Below, piece after piece: positions 1-7,691 of a DNA stretch of 8,578 nt. The stretch is from NBML01 sp029939535 (lineage in GTDB: Bacteria; Desulfobacterota; Desulfobacteria; Desulfobacterales; Desulfobacteraceae): NCBI GenBank assembly GCA_029939535.1, contig JAOZST010000160.1, positions 1-8,578 on the forward strand, in the 5' to 3' direction. Each line of letters begins with the position of its first letter. The stretch's first letter is position 1. The position numbers were made by a program, and so were the translations under genes. The notes beneath the pieces are model-generated. The model was not told where the DNA came from. It ran no database searches and saw only the letters and a program-made list of their open reading frames with translations.

Positions 1-3000
1 TTTGCTTCTTTTTTATATTTAGATGCATTTAAGAGTGCTGTTTCAATATAATCATACATTCTATTATTTAAATCTTCCCAACGTCTCAGGGTCAAATGTT
101 TTATTGGAAATAATACAGGGAAGTCCATTTCATCTCCAGGTTTCAATGCAGCTTCCTGGCGTTTATCATTTTGAAAAACAATCTGTGGATAAAACACTAT
201 CCTCTTACGGATAGAATCTGACAGATAGTTGATATCTCTTTTTTGAATCGTTAAAACCAGCGCAGCAAAAGACAAAACCATCTCTTCTTCCCATACCGCC
301 AAAGCAATATCAAGGCTATTCTGGTCTTCTTGTCTGTCATTTCCACCATGGGAGTATAATAATTCCAACATCACCAGGGGAATATCTGTTCCATGGACCA
401 ATAAAGAATATTTTAACCGATCTTTATGGTCGGCTGCAATAATCAACAAATCAGGAGCAAGGGCTTCAACCTGACCTTTTGCCATCTGAAAAGATCTGTA
501 AGGGAGAAAAACAATTTTTTCAGACGTAATAAATGACAGGATTTCATCGGCTGGAAACATTAAATAAAGCAAATGGTTTCTTTTTACCATTTCAATGATA
601 AACCGATTTATTTTATGTCGGGTCTTTCCAACAGATAAAATTGAAGGACTGACCAGAAGAACCATTTTCAAAAATGCCTTATTTGATTTTCCGGAACCCT
701 TTTTGTTGTTTTTTGTTTTCAGTTGTGAAAAAGGATCATTGATCCCTTTTTCTTCTCCCATCAAGATATCATGATAAATTTTAAACCATATGGTTTTATC
801 GAGCTTGTTTTCAGCAAATTTTCGAGCCTCAACGGAAAGAGCAGCAGCCATTTCTTTATTTTCATTTAATTGTAAAACAACCTTTGAAATTTCCCTGGCA
901 TCCAAAGAGGTTAAAAGGGCATGTTTACCATTTTCCAGAATACTTTCGAAAAGATGTTTGGGGAGAATACACGGCAATCCTGTGGCCATCGCCTCTGCAG
1001 CTACCTGGGGAAACCCTTCGATTCTCGACGTCATGATAAATGCGTCTGATTCAAAAAAAGTTTTTTGTAAATCATTATTGTCGATCCAGCCGATATAATT
1101 TCGATTTTTGATTTTCGAAACTTCAAATGAACCTGCAAAATTAAATTGAATGCGATTGTTTGAAGAAAGTGTTATATCCGCCACATCTTCTAAAATATCA
1201 TACCCTTTTTCCAAGGATTTCCGGCCAACGAACAAAAACGAATTGACCTGTGTCGATTGATATCGTTGTTCCTCGATTTTGGAAAAACGTGCAACATCTA
1301 TCCCTCTGATACAAACCAGAACTTTTTTCCATTGTGAGGTTGGTAACTCCTTGCAAACGCGTTCTTTTTCCAATGGAGACATAACAATAATTGTGTCTGC
1401 CATTTGAATTCCCAAGGTCTGGTCTGCCATGTCCACATCAAAATTTTCCAATCGCTCATGGTAGAACCCCATGGGAATTCTTGCTCCAATCTGATCCCCT
1501 GCCACCCGTAAAATCACCCGGGCGCCGGTTTCTCTACCGGCAAGGCCCATTGCCGTCCCCAGTGTAGCAGGTGCAAAAATATTGGTTATTACATCCGGCC
1601 TTATTTCATTGGCTGCAAATGAGATCTCTGTTTTCCAATATTCAGAAATTGTCAGATTTTTTGACGTTGAGCGAACTTCAGTATGAGTAATACCATACCG
1701 TCTGCAAAACATTTCAAGACTGTTCCTGGCAAATTCAGGCACGGTTTCGGTTAACATATAAATCTCAAACTGTTCCGGAACAGCCTCAAAAAGATCCGGG
1801 AAAATATAGGATACCCTTGTCTCCCATACGCCTGGCCTGAAGCCCAAAGGCCCTATGAAAAGGATTCGGTGCGTCTTTTTTATTGTACCTGTTTTTGTGC
1901 TGTTTTTATTCTGTTTAAAAGTATTCTCAGTAATATTTTCAAAAAATGGACAGAAATAATCATGAATAATCCTGGTATAGTCAAAAATTTTAACAACCCC
2001 GCTATTCTGCTGAATTCTTTGAATTGTAAACCCGCTTTCATATGTTTTTAATAATACTTTAACCAGGGATGAAGATGTATTTTCGAAAAAATCAATTGAG
2101 CAGCCCTCTTTTTCAAGCAGGCGATGTGCTTTTGTATCTGAAGCAAGAATGGGAAGACCTGCCGCCATATATTCGATTGCTTTGAGTGAGGGTGAGGTAT
2201 CATACTCATCACAGGGAACCCATGCAATGCCAGCATCATATGTAGGGAGAATATGAATCAATTCTTTTTGAGGATACAACCCATGAAATTTTATACAATT
2301 TCCCTTGGGTAAAAAAGAAGCTATAGTTTGTAATCTTTCATGATCAGGCCCAGTGCCATACAGATCCAAACAGACTTCTTGATCGGTTTTCATCAGAAAT
2401 TTAGAAAATGTTTCAATGAGTAATTCCAATTGCCGCTTTGCATGAAGGACACCAATATAAATAAATTTAAAACACTTTTTCCGATTTAAAACCGATAGAT
2501 TATTAAAGGAAGAAAGATCAATACCCAAAGGATAAACCATAGGCTTTATAGTGCAGTTCGGAATCCAGGTTGGCACATTATGTTCCGATAACGTCACAAT
2601 TGCATCAAGATTTACATGGGCTGATTCTCCATTTTTTTGAATTTCTTTTCTTTTTTGGCCATCTGCCAACAGGGGTGATTTAATATCTAAAATATATTTT
2701 TTATCTGGGAAAACTTTTTTTAACGACATGAGCAAACCATGCCATCCGGGGAAATTAAATATATAGATGATATCTGGATTAAAAAACCCAAGACATTGTA
2801 TCATGGTTTCAATAGATTCATCCGAATTCAGATTCTTAACCGGTACCAGGGGAATGGTAGAACTTGAAAATACCGTTTTTTCTCCCCCCGGGGGGGCAAA
2901 AGCAATGAGGTCAAAACTATCCTGGCATTTTTCAATAAATTTATATGTACCAGGAGAACCCAGTGCACCAAAGGATACTGCTGAAAAGAATGCAATTTTC

Positions 3001-3002
3001 AA
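1..3002 (-). CDS. Multi-module family 4 glycosyltransferase, 3' end beyond window
   Basis: The frame is open for 1000 codons from a TTG start to the left edge, with no stop. The protein appears cytoplasmic, with no signal peptide or membrane segment. Module 1 (about residues 1-350) begins MKIAFFSAVSFG and has YPLGID, a sugar-nucleotide-type glycine loop (LYGTGPDHERL) and SPSLKAIEYMAAGLP around E277, typical of GT4 retaining GT-B enzymes. Its first Glu of the E-x7-E motif is Thr. A polar linker (about 355-377, rich in N, K and T) leads to module 2 (about 378-745), with HRILFIGPLG, IRGIDVARF, FVGRKSLEKGYDIL and a canonical E662/E670 pair in EGFPQVAAEAMATGLP. After a second basic linker, module 3 (from about 778: MVLLVSPSILS, then VLTIQKRD near 920) resembles only the N-terminal Rossmann half of a GT-B fold. 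The start overlaps the upstream stop (TTGA), and an in-frame TGA lies 12 codons before the TTG. GT4 assignment of modules 1 and 2 is firm; sugar, linkage and acceptor are unknown. Confidence 0.9.
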   Translation of the reverse strand, partial: MKIAFFSAVSFGALGSPGTYKFIEKCQDSFDLIAFAPPGGEKTVFSSSTIPLVPVKNLNSDESIETMIQCLGFFNPDIIYIFNFPGWHGLLMSLKKVFPDKKYILDIKSPLLADGQKRKEIQKNGESAHVNLDAIVTLSEHNVPTWIPNCTIKPMVYPLGIDLSSFNNLSVLNRKKCFKFIYIGVLHAKRQLELLIETFSKFLMKTDQEVCLDLYGTGPDHERLQTIASFLPKGNCIKFHGLYPQKELIHILPTYDAGIAWVPCDEYDTSPSLKAIEYMAAGLPILASDTKAHRLLEKEGCSIDFFENTSSSLVKVLLKTYESGFTIQRIQQNSGVVKIFDYTRIIHDYFCPFFENITENTFKQNKNSTKTGTIKKTHRILFIGPLGFRPGVWETRVSYIFPDLFEAVPEQFEIYMLTETVPEFARNSLEMFCRRYGITHTEVRSTSKNLTISEYWKTEISFAANEIRPDVITNIFAPATLGTAMGLAGRETGARVILRVAGDQIGARIPMGFYHERLENFDVDMADQTLGIQMADTIIVMSPLEKERVCKELPTSQWKKVLVCIRGIDVARFSKIEEQRYQSTQVNSFLFVGRKSLEKGYDILEDVADITLSSNNRIQFNFAGSFEVSKIKNRNYIGWIDNNDLQKTFFESDAFIMTSRIEGFPQVAAEAMATGLPCILPKHLFESILENGKHALLTSLDAREISKVVLQLNENKEMAAALSVEARKFAENKLDKTIWFKIYHDILMGEEKGINDPFSQLKTKNNKKGSGKSNKAFLKMVLLVSPSILSVGKTRHKINRFIIEMVKRNHLLYLMFPADEILSFITSEKIVFLPYRSFQMAKGQVEALAPDLLIIAADHKDRLKYSLLVHGTDIPLVMLELLYSHGGNDRQEDQNSLDIALAVWEEEMVLSFAALVLTIQKRDINYLSDSIRKRIVFYPQIVFQNDKRQEAALKPGDEMDFPVLFPIKHLTLRRWEDLNNRMYDYIETALLNASKYKKEA
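2884..2896. repeat. C6G7 homopolymer pair inside the multi-GT gene
   Basis: Six C are followed by seven G on the plus strand (C7 then G6 in the coding direction), containing a 12-base perfect palindrome, in otherwise AT-rich coding DNA. It encodes about residues 36-40 (Ala-Pro-Pro-Gly-Gly), just after the first strand and helix of module 1. A one-base slip here would truncate the protein early. The tract is short compared with established phase-variable tracts, so a switching role is only a possibility. Confidence 0.5.
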
Positions 3003-4828
3003 ATCATTAAATCCCCAATACCATTGGCAATATCATTGTTCTTAAGTTTAGACTCATCTATTTTCCATGTATGGGTTGCCTGGTCCTTTCTTCTTTCTGC
3101 CACAAGATTCAAACCATCTGCCATGGCGAAAAATCCATTCCCGATCAAAGGCAGCTGGTACATGAGGCTGGAGTCTGCCGCTTCAAAAGACAAATTATCA
3201 TATTGAATTTTATTAAAAAATTGATGATGTCCGGCAATGGAGTTTCCACCAATCCATATATCTTTTTGCATCAATAAATTGTATGGCACAATACAAAAAG
3301 GCATCCTGTTCTTTCTCAGGTATACGGTATTATCATCTTCAAAAATCAGTGGGGACGGAGGTTTCCCAAAAAGTTCAGCATCAACAGCCCTTGCGCTCAA
3401 TACCATATCTGAAATATAATTGGCCCCATAATGGTCATCATCATCCATCCTAAAACAATAATCGCCTGTTGCCTGGAGATGACCTTGATTAATGCAGGCG
3501 CCTGCAAACAGATCGCCGGGAACATTAATAATTTTCACATTTTCCCCTGGGGGCTCCACACCTGCTTCTCTTAAGGACGGTAATGTATTCCCGTTAAAAA
3601 CAATTACCAATTCCCGATTTTGATAACTCTGCCTTTCAAAGGTGTCCAGGCATCTTTTCAAATTTTCCCGTCTATAGGTCGGTGTTATCACTGATACTTT
3701 TGGAAATTCGTTAAAACTCCCTTGAATCCCTATTTTTTCGCAAATATGTTTCACCCGCTTGGAAAAAGTATGTGATTGGTGTACCACCCTCCACCCCTTG
3801 TGTGCGACCCGCTCCTGATAAAGACCATCTTTTTCAAACCGGATTAACTCAAGGAGGGATTCAAATGGATCAGAACATTCAATAACAATATTTTTGCGGA
3901 CATCTTCGTCCTTCAGTGCACCATTATGAACCGCAGGCAAACGACAGGCTGCTGCTTCAAGAGTCATCCACTGCTGTTCTGTCTGGGTTGAAAGTGTTTG
4001 CTCAAAGGTAATATAACTCCTGGCATATTTTAAAGCTGAGATTCGACCCTGGCGGGTTGTACACCCCAGAATACTGTCAAAGTACTCCGGAAAATTTCTT
4101 TTTCTGTTTTGAAAAATCCGGTACCTGGATTCGATAATGGATAATCCGTGTTTTTGTATTTCCTTTAAAATTTTTAATTGGTCTTGAAATCTATCCAGAT
4201 CTGCCCACCCGTCAAACAGTACATTTAAGGCAAAGGTATCATAGTGCTCATAAAGGCGAAAAGGATTGTAAATGGCTGGCTGAATACAGGGAAGCAATAG
4301 GTCTGCGTCAATTCCATCTGCCTGCATTTTTTCCAATTCCCTGGGATCTGCACAGAACACAAAATCAAAAAGCCGGCAAATATTTTTATACAGGCCATGA
4401 TATTCATGACCTTTGGTCATCCAGTAAACAGTGGGAATTGACTGCTTAGCAGCACACTCTAAAATCTGCAATATTTCTTCCTGCTCTGGTGAACCTTTAC
4501 GTATCCCCATGTGCCAGTGCCCGCAGGAAGAGATCAAAACAGATTCCATAATTATAAAATCCGGCTTGCCATATTCTATAACCTGCTTCCAGTTTGAAGG
4601 CATCAAAAGCATCACCTCCCCTTCAAAACGAAGTCCCTGGTACAGCCTTTCTTCAACCATGCATGCCATCCGCAGCGTGCTGTTTTTTTTTGTTTTCAGC
4701 GGCTGCCATGCAGGCACCGGGGGCGCCCAAAACCCTGTTTTTTCAATAATTTTCTCACCAAGTGCCTGGATGCTCAGTTCAGAATTATTTCTTTTTGAAG
4801 ATTTCTGGATATTTAAATTGTCAATCAT
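2999..4828 (-). CDS. Two-domain glycosyltransferase: CgeB-like GT-B plus GT2 (GT-A)
   Basis: A 609-residue soluble protein with two unrelated catalytic folds. Residues about 75-370 look like the CgeB / DUF3880-type GT-B family: PDFIIMESVL (89-98), IPTVYWMTKGHE (131-142), a FDFVFCADPRELEKM segment (154-168), TLEAAACRLPAVHNGA around E291, and a closing HQSHTFSKRVKHICEKIG helix. Residues 376 to about 590 are a family 2 inverting GT-A domain: PKVSVITPTYRRENLKRCL at the nucleotide-binding strand, then MDDDDHYG with D462-D465 as the metal-binding DxD motif. It should therefore use nucleotide-sugar donors in the cytoplasm, possibly adding two sugars in sequence to one acceptor. The ATG has an AAAGG site 9 bases upstream and starts 21 bases after the stop of the GT-C gene; the TGA overlaps the next gene's TTG. 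The first 50 residues have no recognisable domain. Donor and acceptor are not predictable, and the CgeB-like half could be a binding rather than a catalytic module. Confidence 0.9.
   Translation of the reverse strand: MIDNLNIQKSSKRNNSELSIQALGEKIIEKTGFWAPPVPAWQPLKTKKNSTLRMACMVEERLYQGLRFEGEVMLLMPSNWKQVIEYGKPDFIIMESVLISSCGHWHMGIRKGSPEQEEILQILECAAKQSIPTVYWMTKGHEYHGLYKNICRLFDFVFCADPRELEKMQADGIDADLLLPCIQPAIYNPFRLYEHYDTFALNVLFDGWADLDRFQDQLKILKEIQKHGLSIIESRYRIFQNRKRNFPEYFDSILGCTTRQGRISALKYARSYITFEQTLSTQTEQQWMTLEAAACRLPAVHNGALKDEDVRKNIVIECSDPFESLLELIRFEKDGLYQERVAHKGWRVVHQSHTFSKRVKHICEKIGIQGSFNEFPKVSVITPTYRRENLKRCLDTFERQSYQNRELVIVFNGNTLPSLREAGVEPPGENVKIINVPGDLFAGACINQGHLQATGDYCFRMDDDDHYGANYISDMVLSARAVDAELFGKPPSPLIFEDDNTVYLRKNRMPFCIVPYNLLMQKDIWIGGNSIAGHHQFFNKIQYDNLSFEAADSSLMYQLPLIGNGFFAMADGLNLVAERRKDQATHTWKIDESKLKNNDIANGIGDLMI
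3012..3016 (-). promoter_or_regulatory. Ribosome binding site for the TTG-started multi-GT gene
   Basis: GGGGA on the minus strand lies 9 bases before the TTG at 3002-3000, inside the last codons of the upstream glycosyltransferase gene. The stretch between the in-frame TGA and this TTG has no ATG or GTG, so this site and its spacing decide the start. The TTGA overlap with the upstream stop suggests translational coupling. Confidence 0.6.
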
Positions 4829-4837
4829 TGCAAGGGA

Positions 4838-4842
4838 CCTTT
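4838..4842 (-). promoter_or_regulatory. Ribosome binding site for the CgeB-GT2 gene
   Basis: AAAGG on the minus strand sits 9 bases before the ATG at 4828-4826, within the 21-base gap after the GT-C stop. It is the only true gap between genes in the window and the most conventional initiation site seen here, supporting the chosen ATG. Confidence 0.6.
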
Positions 4843-4849
4843 GGCTGTA

Positions 4850-6766
4850 TCAATAAATGGTTCTGGGTTTAACTTTTTCATACACCTGCCAGAACATCTC
4901 CGGATCAGGGTTGGTCACGTTAGAAACAAAAAATTCAAGTTGATCATCATTCCAGTTTAATATCTGTTTCATCACATTTTTCTGATAATCAAAAACCAGT
5001 TTATTCTCTTTGGCTGCTAATTGAAAAAAATTATAAATATCTTCGTGGAATTTAACACTGAACGTGGAATCAGAACTAACCGGGAAGCGCTGTGTTTTGA
5101 ATATTTTTATATTATTCCACCTGCCACGGGTAATGGAATGAATCTGTTCAAAGTCCGGATGTCCCTGCAGGTACAGGGTTAAAAAATTCCTTCTGGCAGT
5201 AACCACAATATATTGAACCCTGTCTTTGTTTACCTGTGCTAAAAGGTTTTCTTCATAAATTGCCACAAGACTGTTGCCTTCCATTATATGAAAATTATAC
5301 CGGGGCCAGAGAAAAATCGCTTTTTTATCAATATTTTCGTGGAAAAAACTATGCTCAACAAATTGAAAATCATATTGATTTTCAGTCAGATAATCCAGCA
5401 TATTCAAATAATACCATTGACATAAAATAATTTCCTGCCCGGGGATATGCTTTGAAATCCATTCAGCAGCCTCACGGGTTGTTTCATTGGCCCATCCATC
5501 CTTTGAATTGAAACTGCCCTGCCACAATGAAAAACCATAAAAATTTTTTATCTTATCCCGTTTCAACAATTCTGAAAAGCCCCGGGCATCATCTGCAGCC
5601 GTGAAAACCTGAAAAAGCAGACACAAACCCAGGAAAACAGAGAAAAGGATTCTTCCTGGTGCTTTTTCCTTTGAGCCTTTGAAAAAATAGCCTGCAATAA
5701 CGTTGGAAATGTCTGCAACCATAAAGGCGGACATGAGATATAATAAAAAAAATAAAACCATAAACTGCCCGGCTCTGAAATTCATACCCCCTGATTTCAT
5801 CCCGATATAAATGACAGGAGAAAATAATACCAATGGAATGAATAAATAAAAAAAACTCCTTTTCTTATTAAAAAAAAACTTACCCAGACAATAAATAAAA
5901 CTAAAAACAAACAGCCCTGAATACACGAATTTACTGCCAATATAAACCTTAAAAAAAACCCTGGCATCCATGAACTGATCCACAGCCCAGCTTCCCAGGG
6001 AGAACCCCTTGCTGCTGATTAATGGAACCACACCCGAGGCCTTGATCTCACTTGATTTAAACATGGGACCCACCAGCACAAAAAAATCATTCTGGAAAAT
6101 ACAATATAAAAGCCAGGGTGACAGGACCAATATTGTACTCAATAAAACATAAAATACATTTTCCACCTGGTTTCGGGTTCTGTATTTTTTTTCCAGAAAC
6201 AAAAAGATGGGCAGAAACAAAAACAGAATCGAAAACACACCCTTTACCAGGAATGCCAGTCCCAGTATCAGACCGGACAAGACAAAAAGGGAACGGTTCT
6301 CATTCTCAAATGCCTGATATAAAGTCAGGATATATAAAAGGACGAAAAAGGGGATAATGGCATCCACCAGCAGATAAGAAGACCATTGGTTAATGACATA
6401 GGATGAGAGCAGAAAAAGGGAAAAAGCAATCCCGGTTGTTCTGCTGAACAATTTCAATCCCATAAAATAGGCTAATAGTATATTGAGCACAAAAAAAAGT
6501 CGAACCACCCAGAATGCACTCTCAATACTTTTCCCAAAAATATGAAAGGAAAGGGATATCAAAAAAGGGAATAAGGGCCTGCGGATCATTAAATTCTCAT
6601 AGTTGAGATCATTGTAAATCTTTATGGCATTGTTCAGGTACCAGGAGGAATCAGGAGATGGCACCACCCCTTTGAGGGGAAAAAGCAGAACACCTGCTGC
6701 CAAAAGTAAAAATGCAACAATAAAATCAATTTTTACAATATTTCTATTTTGAGCTTTGTATACCAA
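4850..6766 (-). CDS. GT39/ArnT-like membrane glycosyltransferase (GT-C fold)
   Basis: A 638-residue polytopic membrane protein. The first hydrophobic segment (about 12-30) is followed by an outer loop with PSPDSSWYLNNA (D39 is the likely catalytic/metal acid of GT-C enzymes) and RRPLFPFLIS (62-71), the arrangement seen in ArnT, Pmt and related GT39 proteins. Further membrane segments lie near 85-105, 113-130, 133-150, 159-192 (probably two), 203-222, 283-296, 304-322, 335-353 and 372-390. A soluble tail follows (about 400-638), beginning with the family-typical WANETTREAAEWISKHIPG. Known relatives transfer a sugar from a polyprenyl-phosphate carrier on the periplasmic face to lipid A, protein or another glycan; the acceptor here is unknown. 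The start is TTG: the frame opens at an in-frame TAG a few codons upstream and offers no ATG or GTG. The gene overlaps the flippase-like gene by 23 bases. The last 70 residues match nothing I recognise. Confidence 0.88.
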   Translation of the reverse strand: MVYKAQNRNIVKIDFIVAFLLLAAGVLLFPLKGVVPSPDSSWYLNNAIKIYNDLNYENLMIRRPLFPFLISLSFHIFGKSIESAFWVVRLFFVLNILLAYFMGLKLFSRTTGIAFSLFLLSSYVINQWSSYLLVDAIIPFFVLLYILTLYQAFENENRSLFVLSGLILGLAFLVKGVFSILFLFLPIFLFLEKKYRTRNQVENVFYVLLSTILVLSPWLLYCIFQNDFFVLVGPMFKSSEIKASGVVPLISSKGFSLGSWAVDQFMDARVFFKVYIGSKFVYSGLFVFSFIYCLGKFFFNKKRSFFYLFIPLVLFSPVIYIGMKSGGMNFRAGQFMVLFFLLYLMSAFMVADISNVIAGYFFKGSKEKAPGRILFSVFLGLCLLFQVFTAADDARGFSELLKRDKIKNFYGFSLWQGSFNSKDGWANETTREAAEWISKHIPGQEIILCQWYYLNMLDYLTENQYDFQFVEHSFFHENIDKKAIFLWPRYNFHIMEGNSLVAIYEENLLAQVNKDRVQYIVVTARRNFLTLYLQGHPDFEQIHSITRGRWNNIKIFKTQRFPVSSDSTFSVKFHEDIYNFFQLAAKENKLVFDYQKNVMKQILNWNDDQLEFFVSNVTNPDPEMFWQVYEKVKPRTIY

Positions 6767-7691
6767 TATATGAAAAAACCCCTAAAAAAAGAACCGGAAT
6801 CCACTGCAGCAGATGGGTTCCGATTGCAATGGATAGTGCATCTGTTCTAGTATACCCCAGGAGCAGTAAAGCCCCTGAAATTCCAACTTCCTGATTTCCA
6901 AAACTTCCAAACCCCTGAAAAAACCGGGTTACAAACAAAAAAATGAATAAATAAACAATAAACCATACACTGATACTTACCCCCATGGCCCGTATCATGG
7001 ATAAGACAAAAACATTTCGTAAGATCACTATACAGAATGTAAGAATCAAAAGGCCCGGTCTTTTATCCGAGGAAAACAACCCCTTTACTGCCTGGGAAAA
7101 ATGTTCAGTCTTTTGGAAAATCCTGTTTGAAAATTCTTTATTGTTGATTACTTTTGACAAAACACCCATGCAAAAGGTCAAAGTCTTCATAAGGAAAGAT
7201 GTTTTACATAGGGCAAAATAAACAATTCCCAGATTAATGATAATGATGCCCAGAGCGGCCTGGTTCATTGGCGAAGCATCCATAAACATACCAATTACAG
7301 CCAGAAGAAACAAAAGGCATAAAAACATTACAAATTCCAGAAATCTCACAGATACAAGAATAGCCAATCCTTCGGCTGCGGGTGTTATACAATATTTTTT
7401 TAAATAATATACATAGGAAAGCTCTCCGGAACTAAAGGGCAATGCCCCTGTAATCATTGCCCGTAAGGCATGAATATGCCAAAGGATTAAAAGCGGCTGG
7501 GAGTTTTCAAATAGCAGTACCCGTGTTCTCAGGCTGCTCAAATAATTGCCCAGTGCCACACTAAAGCAACCTAGTACAAACCATACCCAGTCAGCTTTAT
7601 AAAACACATCCGCAATATCTGAAGGTTGAATAACAGAAAAAACAAAGACAAAAAAAACAATTGGAATTCCGATTCTAAAAATATACTTCAT
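6744..7691 (-). CDS. Flippase-like / LPG-synthase-TM (AglD-type) membrane protein
   Basis: A 315-residue integral membrane protein with about eight hydrophobic segments (near 4-21, 35-53, 108-136, 145-163, 215-236, 240-258, 265-282 and 286-310). It carries the two conserved signatures of the flippase-like family (N-terminal part of MprF, archaeal AglD, UPF0104): a LPFSSGELSYVYYLKK motif at 84-99 followed by R116, and FGSFGNQEVG with E268 at 261-270. Length is typical of stand-alone members. Relatives are linked to moving or modifying lipid-linked substrates, and members often sit beside polyprenyl-phosphate glycosyltransferases. Here it directly precedes a GT-C enzyme, so handling of a polyprenyl-linked sugar is a reasonable inference. 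The ATG overlaps the methyltransferase stop as ATGA. There is no clear Shine-Dalgarno, so translation probably restarts after the upstream gene. It lacks the soluble MprF catalytic domain, so it is not a lysyl-PG synthase. Confidence 0.85.
   Translation of the reverse strand: MKYIFRIGIPIVFFVFVFSVIQPSDIADVFYKADWVWFVLGCFSVALGNYLSSLRTRVLLFENSQPLLILWHIHALRAMITGALPFSSGELSYVYYLKKYCITPAAEGLAILVSVRFLEFVMFLCLLFLLAVIGMFMDASPMNQAALGIIIINLGIVYFALCKTSFLMKTLTFCMGVLSKVINNKEFSNRIFQKTEHFSQAVKGLFSSDKRPGLLILTFCIVILRNVFVLSMIRAMGVSISVWFIVYLFIFLFVTRFFQGFGSFGNQEVGISGALLLLGYTRTDALSIAIGTHLLQWIPVLFLGVFSYIGIQSSK
6779..6783 (-). promoter_or_regulatory. Possible ribosome binding site for the GT39-like gene
   Basis: AGGGG on the minus strand is flanked by T runs on both sides and lies 12 bases before the TTG at 6766-6764, inside the end of the flippase-like gene. 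The spacing is longer than ideal, but it is the only purine-rich site near the only plausible start codon. It supports the TTG start moderately. Confidence 0.4.

Noticed and set aside
1524..1541. Perfect 6-bp stem with 6-base loop (GCCGGT...ACCGGC), a terminator-like hairpin
   Set aside because: It lies inside module 2 of the multi-GT coding sequence with no following T run, and the codons give ordinary protein sequence, so a terminator is not supported.
2767..3045. Plus-strand open frame of 92 codons, and other plus-strand frames of 60-141 codons across the window
   Set aside because: They lie antisense to clearly recognisable glycosyltransferase coding sequence, show no family motifs and have no convincing ribosome sites.
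5848..5878. A8 and A9 runs (T runs in the coding strand of the GT-C gene) as slippage or frameshift sites
   Set aside because: They encode phenylalanine-rich membrane segments in an AT-rich gene, the frame continues normally on both sides, and no alternative frame gives a meaningful product.
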